Assembly: GCF_024198175.1 (NCBI RefSeq)
Contig: NZ_JAJVKV010000033.1
Span: forward strand, 1-35,563
Reading direction: 5' to 3'
Length of the DNA: 35,563 nucleotides
Source: Pyxidicoccus xibeiensis
Lineage (GTDB): Bacteria; Myxococcota; Myxococcia; Myxococcales; Myxococcaceae
Positions 1 through 6,813 of the stretch are shown piece after piece. Each line of letters opens with the position of its first letter. Position 1 is the first letter of the stretch. A program made the translations under genes and the position numbers. A model generated the notes under the pieces. It was not told the DNA's origin, searched no databases, and saw nothing but the letters and a program-made list of their open reading frames with translations.

Positions 1-557
1 AGCGGCCTGCCGGCCGGCCGGGCGGGCGGGGGCGGCGGAGGCGCCGCGGTCGGCCGCGTGGCCGGAGCCGTCGCCGTGGGGCGCGGGGGCGGTGCGGGCG
101 GACGCGCGGCCGGAGTCGCCGGGCGCGCGGGCGTCGCGGTAGGACGCGGCGTCGTCATCGCCGGCCGCGTCACCGTGGGGCGCTCCGCCGGCAGACGGCC
201 CGGCTCCACGTCCCCCATGTCCACCCGGCCGCGGAAGCTGGCGCCGTCCACGATGATGACGCGCGGGGCGCGGATGTCGCCCACCATGCGACCCTCGCGG
301 GTCAGCTCCACGCTCTCCGTGGCGTTGATGTTGCCCACCACCACGCCGCTGACGATGGCGTTCTTCACCGCCACGTTCGCCTTCACCACGCCGGAGGGCT
401 CCACGATGAGCGTCCGGCTGAGGGTGAGCTCACCCTCCACGCGCCCGCGGACCGTGAGGTCCTCGTCGCCGGTCAACCGGCCGCTGATGAGGATGGAAGG
501 CCCCACCACGGTGTTGTTGACGTTATTGCTCGCTGCGAGCTCCTTCGCGGTGGCCAC
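1..557 (-). CDS. bacP: Bactofilin BacP, 3' end cut by the window edge
   Basis: Bactofilins (DUF583) are small beta-helical proteins that polymerise without nucleotide into cytoskeletal filaments. The frame opens at GTG 557, three bases after the bacO stop, with AAGGAG nine bases upstream inside the bacO end, and stays open to the window edge (185 codons). The first ~110 residues are the repeated beta-helix core (GPSILISGRLTGDEDLTVRG, later GDIRAPRVIIVDGASFRG, close to the same region of BacO). The rest is a Pro/Ala/Arg/Thr-rich tail running off the window. A long C-terminal tail separates BacP from the short BacO and BacN in Myxococcus xanthus, where the polar BacNOP scaffold interacts with the ParA/ParB/PadC chromosome-segregation proteins and BacP with a motility GTPase. 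Assignment as BacP rests on gene order plus the tail. The C-terminus cannot be seen. Confidence 0.9.
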   Translation of the reverse strand, partial: MATAKELAASNNVNNTVVGPSILISGRLTGDEDLTVRGRVEGELTLSRTLIVEPSGVVKANVAVKNAIVSGVVVGNINATESVELTREGRMVGDIRAPRVIIVDGASFRGRVDMGDVEPGRLPAERPTVTRPAMTTPRPTATPARPATPAARPPAPPPRPTATAPATRPTAAPPPPPPARPAGRP

Positions 558-560
558 GAA

Positions 561-884
561 TCAGCGCTCCTTCATGTCCATGTCGACGTTGCCCTTGAAG
601 GAGGCACCGTCGGCGATGAGGATGCGTGGAGCCTTGATGTCGCCCACCACGCGGCAGTCCGTCTTCAGCTCCACCTTGTCGCTGGCGGAGATGTTGCCCG
701 TCACCCGGCCGGCGATCTCCACGTTCTGCGTCTCGATGTCCGCCTCGACGACGCCGCTGCCCTCGACGTAGAGGCTCTCCTTGAGGGAGATCTTCCCCTT
801 CACGGTGCCCTGGATGACCAGGTCCTCGTCTCCGGAAATCTCTCCGTCGATGACGATGCTCGAGCCAATGACCGTATTCGCCAT
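561..884 (-). CDS. bacO: Bactofilin BacO
   Basis: A 107-residue bactofilin made of little more than the beta-helix core: repeated hydrophobic strands with regular Gly turns (IVIDGEISGDEDLVIQGTV, then VEIAGRVTGNISASDKVEL) and the family-typical GDIKAPRILIADGASFKGNV near residues 80-100. Such proteins assemble into filaments in the cytoplasm, often near the membrane. It is the middle gene of three consecutive same-strand bactofilins: 55 bases follow bacN and 3 bases precede the bacP GTG, so the three are probably one transcript. In M. xanthus the equivalent trio bacNOP co-assembles into rods at the subpolar regions. The symbol is inferred from position; sequence alone shows only that it is a short bactofilin. 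Confidence 0.88.
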   Translation of the reverse strand: MANTVIGSSIVIDGEISGDEDLVIQGTVKGKISLKESLYVEGSGVVEADIETQNVEIAGRVTGNISASDKVELKTDCRVVGDIKAPRILIADGASFKGNVDMDMKER

Positions 885-939
885 GAGTGTTGTCCGCCCC
901 TCTCGAAAGGTGTGTGCCGTGCGAAGCCCGGCGTGAAAC

Positions 940-1281
940 TCAGATGTCGTCCGGCAGCTTCACGTCCATCTCGATGGAGCCGTTGAACACGGCCCCGTCC
1001 TCGATGACGATGCGCGGTGCCTTGATGTCACCAGCCACCTTGGCCGAAGCGTTGATGGCCACTCGGGTCGAGGCGTCGATGTTCCCGCTCGCCTCACCGT
1101 TGATGGTCAGCTCCTCGGCCCGGATGTCCGCCTGCACCTTGCCGGTGCTCTCGATGGTGAGGTGGTTCTTCAGGGCAATCTGCCCCTCCACCCTGCCCTC
1201 GATGACCAGGTCCCCACCTCCCGTGAGGTTGCCCTTGATGACAATGCCCTTGCCGATGATGCCCGTCTCACCCGTTGCCAT
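940..1281 (-). CDS. bacN: Bactofilin BacN
   Basis: A 113-residue bactofilin, first gene of the trio. The core reads IVIKGNLTGGGDLVIEGRVEG and then GDIKAPRIVIEDGAVFNGSI, the same strand-turn periodicity as its two neighbours, with a short acidic end (LPDDI). The product is expected to polymerise with BacO and BacP as a cytoskeletal scaffold. ATG at 1281 is preceded by GAGGTCACCGC, giving GAGG seven bases upstream. The 55 bases between this start and the upstream hydrolase stop hold no obvious terminator, so bacNOP may have its own promoter or be read from upstream. The symbol depends on synteny with the M. xanthus bacN-bacO-bacP order. Confidence 0.87.
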   Translation of the reverse strand: MATGETGIIGKGIVIKGNLTGGGDLVIEGRVEGQIALKNHLTIESTGKVQADIRAEELTINGEASGNIDASTRVAINASAKVAGDIKAPRIVIEDGAVFNGSIEMDVKLPDDI

Positions 1282-1336
1282 GCGGTGACCTCACCCAGCG
1301 CCAGCTCCTCCAGAGGAGCCGCGCGACCTGATTATG

Positions 1337-2176
1337 TCAGAGATGCGCGGAGATCCAGCCGGAGATATCCCGGAACACTTCCGCCCGCCCCACCTCGTTG
1401 AGCGGCTCGTGGAGCATGCCGGGGTACTCCTTGAACTTCTTGTCCGCCGAAGTGGCCGTCTCGAAGAAGGTCCGGGCCGCCGCCGGGGCCGCCACGCCGT
1501 CCTCGGCCCCGCACAGCACGAACAGCGGGACTTGAATCTTCGGAGCCAGCAGCATTGCCTCGCCCTGGGCCTGGGTGGACTCCAGGAACCAGCGGGGCGT
1601 GACGATGGTGAGGTAGAGCGGGTCCTCGCGGGTGGCGCGCTGCACCTCCGGGTCCTTGCTCAGGTCCTCCACCGTCAGCTCCGTCTTGAGGGCCAGCCAC
1701 GGCACCAGCCTGCCCACCGCGCGCGCGGCCAGCAGCTTCATGGCGGGGGGCGTAATGGCCAGCTTGAAGTAGGGGGCTGACAGCACCAGCCCGCTCAAGC
1801 CCTCCACCTTGTGGCTGCCCATCCACTTCACGGCCATCAGCGCGCCGTGGCTGTGGGCCAGCATGAAGGTCTTCTTGCCGCCCGCGTCCTTGCGCACCCG
1901 CGCCCAGAAGGCGTCCAGGTCGTCCACGAAGTGGGACCACTTCTCGGAGTAGCCCCGCCGTCCGTCCGCGCGGCCATGGCCCCGGTAGTCGAACCCGTGC
2001 ACCGCGTAGCCGTCCGCCAGCAGCGCCTCCGCTACATACGTGTAGCGGCCGAAGTGGTCTCCGTAGCCGTGCACCACGGCCACGTGCGCGCGGGGCTCGC
2101 CGTCGGGGAAGCTCGACCGCCAGAACAGCCGCGTCCCATCCCTGCCGGTGAAGAAGCCTTCATCGTGGCGCGCCAT
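1337..2176 (-). CDS. Alpha/beta hydrolase, monoacylglycerol lipase-like
   Basis: A 279-residue cytoplasmic serine hydrolase of the monoglyceride lipase/lysophospholipase type (Hydrolase_4 family). Visible are the oxyanion-hole segment VVHGYGDH (residues 34-41), the FDYRGHGRADG motif (62-72) typical of monoacylglycerol lipases, the nucleophile elbow AHSHG with Ser109, the acid in CGAEDGVA (Asp226) and the catalytic His in MLHEPLNE (His256). The elbow is unusual: the first Gly of the usual GxSxG is Ala, a substitution tolerated in this superfamily. There is no signal peptide. The likely reaction is hydrolysis of lipid esters; the substrate is unknown. It follows the TPR gene by 12 bases and is probably co-transcribed with it. 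No clear Shine-Dalgarno precedes the ATG, so translation may depend on coupling. Confidence 0.85.
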   Translation of the reverse strand: MARHDEGFFTGRDGTRLFWRSSFPDGEPRAHVAVVHGYGDHFGRYTYVAEALLADGYAVHGFDYRGHGRADGRRGYSEKWSHFVDDLDAFWARVRKDAGGKKTFMLAHSHGALMAVKWMGSHKVEGLSGLVLSAPYFKLAITPPAMKLLAARAVGRLVPWLALKTELTVEDLSKDPEVQRATREDPLYLTIVTPRWFLESTQAQGEAMLLAPKIQVPLFVLCGAEDGVAAPAAARTFFETATSADKKFKEYPGMLHEPLNEVGRAEVFRDISGWISAHL

Positions 2177-2188
2177 AGGCGCATCAAC

Positions 2189-4063
2189 TTAGCGGCCCGA
2201 CGCACGCGTGGGTAGCGCCTTGAGCTTGCGCTCCAACACGGCGCGCTGGCCGGGGGGCTCGGCGGACTCAGGGTCCAGCGCCAATACCTCCAGGGCCCGG
2301 CGCCAGGCTCCCGCGGCATCCCCACTGCGCGAGGCGCGCTGGTAGGCGTCCCCCAGGTGCTCGAGGATGACGGGCTCGTCGGGCGACAGGGACGAGGCGC
2401 GCTCCAGCGCCTCCACCGCGCGCAGGTACTCGCCGCGCCGGAAGTACACCCAGCCCAGCGAGTCCAGGTAGGCGCCGGTCTCCGGCCGCAGCTCCAGCGC
2501 GCGCAGCACCTTCCGCTCGGCCTCGTCCAGGTCCCTGCCCGCCTGGGCCAGCAGGTAGCCCAGGAAGTTCAGCGCCGCGGCGTGGTCCGGGTCCACCTCC
2601 AGCACCGCCCGCATCCTCGCCAGCGCGCCGTCCACGTCGCCCTGCCGCTCGTGGGCCGCGCCCAGCACGTAGAGCAGCTCCTCGTCCCGGGGGGCGCGCG
2701 CCACCACCTCGCGCAGCAGGGCCAGCGCCTCCGCGCCCCGGCCCTGGCGGTGCAGCGTGGCGGCCAGCGCGTCGTACAGCGCGGCGGAGGGCTTGCCGGC
2801 CAGCCCCTCCTTCAGCACGGCCTCGGCCCGGGCCGGCGCGCCGCCGCGCTCCAGCGCCCGGGCGTACTGCGTGCGCACCTCCGGGTCCTCCGGCTCGGCC
2901 TGGAGGGCGGCGCGCAGCAGCGCCAGGGCCCGAGGGTGCTCTCCGGCCAGCGACAGGCTCCGGGCCCGGCGCAGGCGGGCGTCGGAGAAGACGTCCGAGC
3001 TCTCCGGCACCCCTCCGAAGGCGGCCGCCGCCTCCGGGAAGCGGCGCATCCGCTCGTGCACCAGGCCGGAGTAGTACGCCAGGCGGGGCTCGTCCTGCCC
3101 GGCAGCCCGGGCCTGGTCCAGCACCTGCGCCGCGGCGGAGGGCTGGCGCGCGGCCAGGTAGCTGAAGGCCACCCGCACCGCCGTCTCCGGCTCGGTGGAC
3201 AGGGACAGGAGCCGGTCGAAGTACGCCCGCGCCCGCACGGCGGAGCCGGCCTTGAGCGCCGCGCGGCCGGCGGCCAGCAGCACCTCCTGGCTGTCCGGAT
3301 CTCTCTGGAGCGCGCGCGCCAGGGCGTCCTCGGCCTCGGTCGGCCGGCCGCTGTCCTCGTACAGCTTCGCCAGCGCGGCCAGCACCTCCACGTCGCCCGG
3401 GTCTCTCGTGCTGGCCTCCGTCAGCAGGCGCTCGGCGCGCGTGGCATCGCCGCGCTCTGCCAGGGCCAGCCCCAGGCGCCGGTAGCCGGACGCCTCGCCG
3501 GGCAGCGCCACCGCCAGTGACTCCACCACCTTCACGGCCTCGTCGGGCGCGCCGGCCTCCAGGTGGAGCTGGGCCAGCACCAGGTAGGCCTCCGGCTCCC
3601 GGGGCTTGAGGGCCACCGCGCGCCGCAGGTGCATGCGCGCCCGGGTGAAGCGGCCGGCCTCCAGCAGCACGCGCCCCAGCAGCACATGGGCCGGGTAGTA
3701 CGCCGGGGAGCGGTCCACCGCCCGGCGCAGCTCGCGCTCGGCCTTGTCCAGGTCGCCCAGGCGCGCGTACTCCTCCCCCAGCCGGGTGAGCAGCAGCGGG
3801 TGCCCGTCATCCGTGGCCAGGGCCAGGCGCAGCGCGTCCACCGCGCCCCGGTGGTCCCCGGCGTGGTGCAGCAGGCGGGACTGGAGGTAGTTCGAGTAGC
3901 TGGCGGACGAGGAGAAGTGCCCCTCGTCCGTCGCCCCCGCGTCCATGGCCTCGCGCATGGCCTCGCGGTCCACGCGCGGGCGGCGAGGCGGCGGGGCCGC
4001 GAAGGCCCCCGGCGCCACCAGGGTGACCAGCAGCGCGGAGACGATGAGGCGGGTGGGGCTCAC
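2189..4063 (-). CDS. Exported tetratricopeptide-repeat protein
   Basis: A 624-residue protein with an N-terminal signal peptide (hydrophobic residues 5-22 ending in GAFAA, likely cut near residue 23) followed by almost continuous tetratricopeptide repeats from about residue 55 to 600. Each unit is near 34 residues with the W/L-G-Y-A-P pattern, for example LGEEYARLGDLDKAERELRR and LGRVLLEAGRFTRARMHLRR. TPR superhelices bind other proteins, so this is probably a periplasmic or outer-membrane-associated scaffold; no enzymatic motif is present. No lipobox Cys follows the signal. The start is GTG at 4063 with no good Shine-Dalgarno. It sits 53 bases after the hybrid kinase and 12 bases before the hydrolase, suggesting one transcript. 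Specific role unknown. Confidence 0.8.
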   Translation of the reverse strand: MSPTRLIVSALLVTLVAPGAFAAPPPRRPRVDREAMREAMDAGATDEGHFSSSASYSNYLQSRLLHHAGDHRGAVDALRLALATDDGHPLLLTRLGEEYARLGDLDKAERELRRAVDRSPAYYPAHVLLGRVLLEAGRFTRARMHLRRAVALKPREPEAYLVLAQLHLEAGAPDEAVKVVESLAVALPGEASGYRRLGLALAERGDATRAERLLTEASTRDPGDVEVLAALAKLYEDSGRPTEAEDALARALQRDPDSQEVLLAAGRAALKAGSAVRARAYFDRLLSLSTEPETAVRVAFSYLAARQPSAAAQVLDQARAAGQDEPRLAYYSGLVHERMRRFPEAAAAFGGVPESSDVFSDARLRRARSLSLAGEHPRALALLRAALQAEPEDPEVRTQYARALERGGAPARAEAVLKEGLAGKPSAALYDALAATLHRQGRGAEALALLREVVARAPRDEELLYVLGAAHERQGDVDGALARMRAVLEVDPDHAAALNFLGYLLAQAGRDLDEAERKVLRALELRPETGAYLDSLGWVYFRRGEYLRAVEALERASSLSPDEPVILEHLGDAYQRASRSGDAAGAWRRALEVLALDPESAEPPGQRAVLERKLKALPTRASGR

Positions 4064-4116
4064 GCTGGAAGGAGTCTAGCGCGGCCCCGCCCGGCTTGCA
4101 GGGCAGAGCGCCCCCG

Positions 4117-6636
4117 TCACGTCTCCTCGGGCGGCGGCGCGCCCAGCTTCTCCAGCAGCTTCTCCACCGGGTCGCTGTCCTGGCTCACGTCCGCCACGGC
4201 CGACCGGTACTCGGTGTCCGTTGCCTTCTCCACATCCGGCAGCATGCGGCTGATGACGGCCCGGGCGGCCTCGGCGCCGCACTCCGGCAGGACGACGGCG
4301 AACACACCGCCGCCCAGGTGGGAGATGGCATCCGGGTGGCGCACCCGCTTGCGCATGATGTCGGCGATGGTGTTCGGGATGGGGTCCACCGGCCGGTCCG
4401 GGCGCAGCACCGCCAGGCTGAGCGCCCGGTGGTAGCGCCGGCTGCGCGTGACTTCCTGCTCCAGCCGCAGCAGCAGCCCGCGCCTGTCGTGCAGGCCCGT
4501 GGCCGGGTCGCTGCCGGTGCGCCGCTGCAGGGCGTTGGTCTTCTCCTTCTCCTGCTGCTCGCGCTCGCCCTGGCGCAGCTTGAGGGCGCGCTCGGTGCGG
4601 TTGAGGAGCTCCACCGCGTTGAACGGCTTGCTCATGTAGTCCACCGCGCCCAGGTTGAGCGAGCGGACCTTCTCCGCCACGCCCTGGTGGGCGGACAGCA
4701 GGATGACGGGGATGTTGGCCGTGTCCGACGAGGACTTGAGCGCCATGGCCGCGTCCAGGCCGTCCAGCTTGGGCAGGAACACGTCCATGACCACCAGGTC
4801 CGGCCGCTGCGCACGCGCCTTGGCCAGGCCTTCCGCGCCGTCGCGAGCCACCTCCACCCGGTACTTCGAGCGCAGGACCTCGGACAGCACGGCGGCAATC
4901 TCCGGCTCGTCCTCCACCACCAGCACGCGCGGCTGCTCCTGCGGCGTGGTGGCGGCGGGCTGCTGCGGGCGCGGGTTGCGCGGCGCTTCCTGCGCCAGCG
5001 GCAGGGTGAAGACGAAGATGCAGCCGTTGTCCGGCGGGCTCTCCGCCCAGATTTCGCCGCCGTGCAGCTCCACGAACTCCTTGCAGATGGCCAGCCCCAG
5101 TCCCGTGCCCTTGCCGCCGTGGCGGTAGCGGTCGAAGACCAGGTGCAGCTCGTCCGGGGGGATGCCCACGCCGTCGTCCTGCACGCACACCTTGGCCGCG
5201 TCGCCGTCCGGGCGCCCCAGCCGCTGGGTGCTCACCACCACCTCGCCGTCCTGGCGCGCGTGGTGGATGGCGTTGGTGATGAGGTTCTGCAGCACCTCGT
5301 GCAGCTTCACCTCGTCGCCGATGAGCATCAGGCTGTCCGGGCAGTCGGCCCGCAGCGAGACGCCCCGGTCGGCGGCGAGGATCTCCAGCTCGTTGACGGC
5401 GTCGCGGCACAGCTGCGCCACGTCCAGCACGCGCGGCTCAATGGACAGCCGCGCCGCCTCGCCCTTGCCCTTCTCCAGCAGCGACTCGACCAGGCCGAGG
5501 ATCTTCTTGCCCTGGCGGATCATCGCCTCGGAGGACTGCCGCTGCTGGGGCTCCAGCGGGCCCTCCTGCAGCAGCCGGCCGTGGCCCAGCAGGACCTGGA
5601 GCGGCGCCCGCAGGTCGTGGCTGCACACGGCGATGATTTCGTCCTTGAGCCGGTTGAGCTCCTTGAGGCGGCGGTTGGCGTCGTTGAGCTCCTGGTAGCG
5701 CTGCACGTACGCCAGCTCCAGGTCCTCGCGCTTCTTCTTCACCGCGGTGTGCAGGCGCGCGTTGCGGATGGAGTTGGCCAGCACGCCGGCCACCGCCTGC
5801 GCGAACTCCTGCTCGTCCCGGCCGAAGGACGCATCCACCCGCGACACGCGCAGGAAGAGCGCGCCCAAGAGGTCGTCCTGGCAGATGAGGGGCTGCACGA
5901 GGATGGACTTCACGCCCAGCGGGACGATGGAGGTGCGCACCTCCGCCATCAGCGGGTCTCTCTGCGCCTCTTCAATCAGCACCGGCTGCCGCGTCTCCAG
6001 CGCGCGGCGCAGCTCCGGGTAGCGGGCCACCTCGATGTCCAGCTCGACGAGGCTCGGGTCCTCCTGCGTGGCCACCACGCGCGCGGTGCGGGCATGGCTG
6101 CCCTCCACCAGCACCACCGAGCAGCGGTCCGTCCCGGTGACGCGGCCCACCTTGTCCACCGCGATGCGGAGGATCTCCTCCAGCTCCAGCGAGCTGGTCG
6201 CCGCCTGGGTGATCTCCAGCAGCATCCCCATGCGCATCCGGATGCGCTCTTCCCGGTCGCGCAGCCTTCCGGCGCGCAGCGCCGCCTCCAGCCGGGGCAC
6301 CACCTCGTCCGCGCTGCGGATCCAATCGTCCACTGCCAGACGCTTGAAGGCCTCCGCCGAGCGGGTGCGCCCCAGGTCCACCAGCACGGGCAGCCGCTGC
6401 AGGCGCTCCACCTTGCGCAGCGAGTCGAGCATCTCCGCGGCGCGCTTCGCCGTCACCGCCAGGAGCACGACCTCCGGCTGGAGCGTGTCGGCCACCTGCG
6501 ACAGGCCGCTCTCCTGCTCCGCCGACGCACACTGGTAGCCGCTCGCGGTGAGCCGCTCCATCAGCGCGTCGCCGGCCTCCTTCGCGGCAACGACCAGCAC
6601 GCGTCCCCGTTGATCCGCCTGCATCTCGACTCTCAC
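4117..6636 (-). CDS. Hybrid histidine kinase: GAF, HisKA, HATPase, receiver and degenerate GGDEF-like tail
   Basis: A cytoplasmic sensor kinase of 839 residues with no membrane segment. Residues 10-125 resemble a receiver but lack the acidic pocket and phospho-Asp. A GAF-like sensory domain spans ~135-300 and a helical linker ~300-330. HisKA carries the phosphoacceptor His340 (CSHDLRAP). HATPase_c spans ~440-545 (N box NLITNAIHH, DDGVGIPP, GKGTGLGL). A receiver spans 570-685 with phospho-Asp618 and Lys670. A final ~150 residues align with a diguanylate cyclase fold (DPATGLHDRRG; GGGVFAVVLPE), but the GGDEF signature is GGGVF, so cyclase activity is not expected. I chose GTG 6636 because CCGAGG lies six bases upstream; ATG 6624 is the alternative. 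A longer frame from 6768 would cross the divergent promoter region. Signal and output are unknown. Confidence 0.85.
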   Translation of the reverse strand: MRVEMQADQRGRVLVVAAKEAGDALMERLTASGYQCASAEQESGLSQVADTLQPEVVLLAVTAKRAAEMLDSLRKVERLQRLPVLVDLGRTRSAEAFKRLAVDDWIRSADEVVPRLEAALRAGRLRDREERIRMRMGMLLEITQAATSSLELEEILRIAVDKVGRVTGTDRCSVVLVEGSHARTARVVATQEDPSLVELDIEVARYPELRRALETRQPVLIEEAQRDPLMAEVRTSIVPLGVKSILVQPLICQDDLLGALFLRVSRVDASFGRDEQEFAQAVAGVLANSIRNARLHTAVKKKREDLELAYVQRYQELNDANRRLKELNRLKDEIIAVCSHDLRAPLQVLLGHGRLLQEGPLEPQQRQSSEAMIRQGKKILGLVESLLEKGKGEAARLSIEPRVLDVAQLCRDAVNELEILAADRGVSLRADCPDSLMLIGDEVKLHEVLQNLITNAIHHARQDGEVVVSTQRLGRPDGDAAKVCVQDDGVGIPPDELHLVFDRYRHGGKGTGLGLAICKEFVELHGGEIWAESPPDNGCIFVFTLPLAQEAPRNPRPQQPAATTPQEQPRVLVVEDEPEIAAVLSEVLRSKYRVEVARDGAEGLAKARAQRPDLVVMDVFLPKLDGLDAAMALKSSSDTANIPVILLSAHQGVAEKVRSLNLGAVDYMSKPFNAVELLNRTERALKLRQGEREQQEKEKTNALQRRTGSDPATGLHDRRGLLLRLEQEVTRSRRYHRALSLAVLRPDRPVDPIPNTIADIMRKRVRHPDAISHLGGGVFAVVLPECGAEAARAVISRMLPDVEKATDTEYRSAVADVSQDSDPVEKLLEKLGAPPPEET

Positions 6637-6648
6637 GGTGAACCTCGG

Positions 6649-6663
6649 CCGTGCCGGCCACGG
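6649..6663 (-). promoter_or_regulatory. Leader hairpin abutting the kinase ribosome-binding site
   Basis: CCGTG and CACGG form a perfect 5-bp stem around a 5-base loop in the leader of the hybrid kinase. The stem ends at the base next to the CCGAGG Shine-Dalgarno (6643-6648). It could mask or expose the ribosome-binding site, but in DNA this GC-rich a short stem can arise by chance. Confidence 0.25.
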
Positions 6664-6710
6664 GGGGCCCGCCGGGGAGGCTGCGAAATCACACTGCGCG
6701 CGTAAAGGTA

Positions 6711-6732
6711 CATGGTTCGGATCCGGATCATG
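6711..6732. promoter_or_regulatory. 22-bp imperfect palindrome in the divergent intergenic region, candidate operator
   Basis: CATGGTTCGGATCCGGATCATG reads as a dyad: 18 of its 22 positions are symmetric, with a perfectly symmetric CATG at each end and CGGATCCG at the centre. It lies about 75 bases before the kinase start and about 65 before the annotated start of the OmpA-family gene, in the only divergent intergenic region of the window. That position and symmetry suit a binding site for a dimeric regulator controlling one or both genes. No regulator gene lies next to it. Confidence 0.4.
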
Positions 6733-6785
6733 CCGCTGAACACGCCCGTGAGCCAGAGCGGCGGACATCGGAGAAGGGGTGGGAA

Positions 6786-6813
6786 TTGTGAGAGGAGATG
6801 CGCGGCATATACT
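6786..6813 (+). promoter_or_regulatory. Candidate sigma-70-type promoter for the OmpA-family gene
   Basis: TTGTGA (6786-6791, 4/6 match to the -35 consensus) and TATACT (6808-6813, 5/6 match to -10) are 16 bases apart in otherwise very GC-rich DNA. Transcription would begin near 6820, after the annotated ATG at 6798 and one or two bases before an in-frame GTG at 6822. If the promoter is real, the product starts at that GTG from an almost leaderless mRNA. Confidence 0.4.

Noticed and set aside
4096..6705. 869-codon plus-strand open frame opposite the hybrid kinase
   Set aside because: Its translation is low-complexity (Arg, His, Leu, Val, Gln), with no domain, and mirrors the GC-biased codon use of the minus-strand kinase, which has complete catalytic motifs.
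4117..6768. Hybrid kinase starting at ATG 6768
   Set aside because: The added N-terminus has no domain-like sequence and would cover the palindrome and the promoter space of the divergent gene. GTG 6636 has a good ribosome-binding site.
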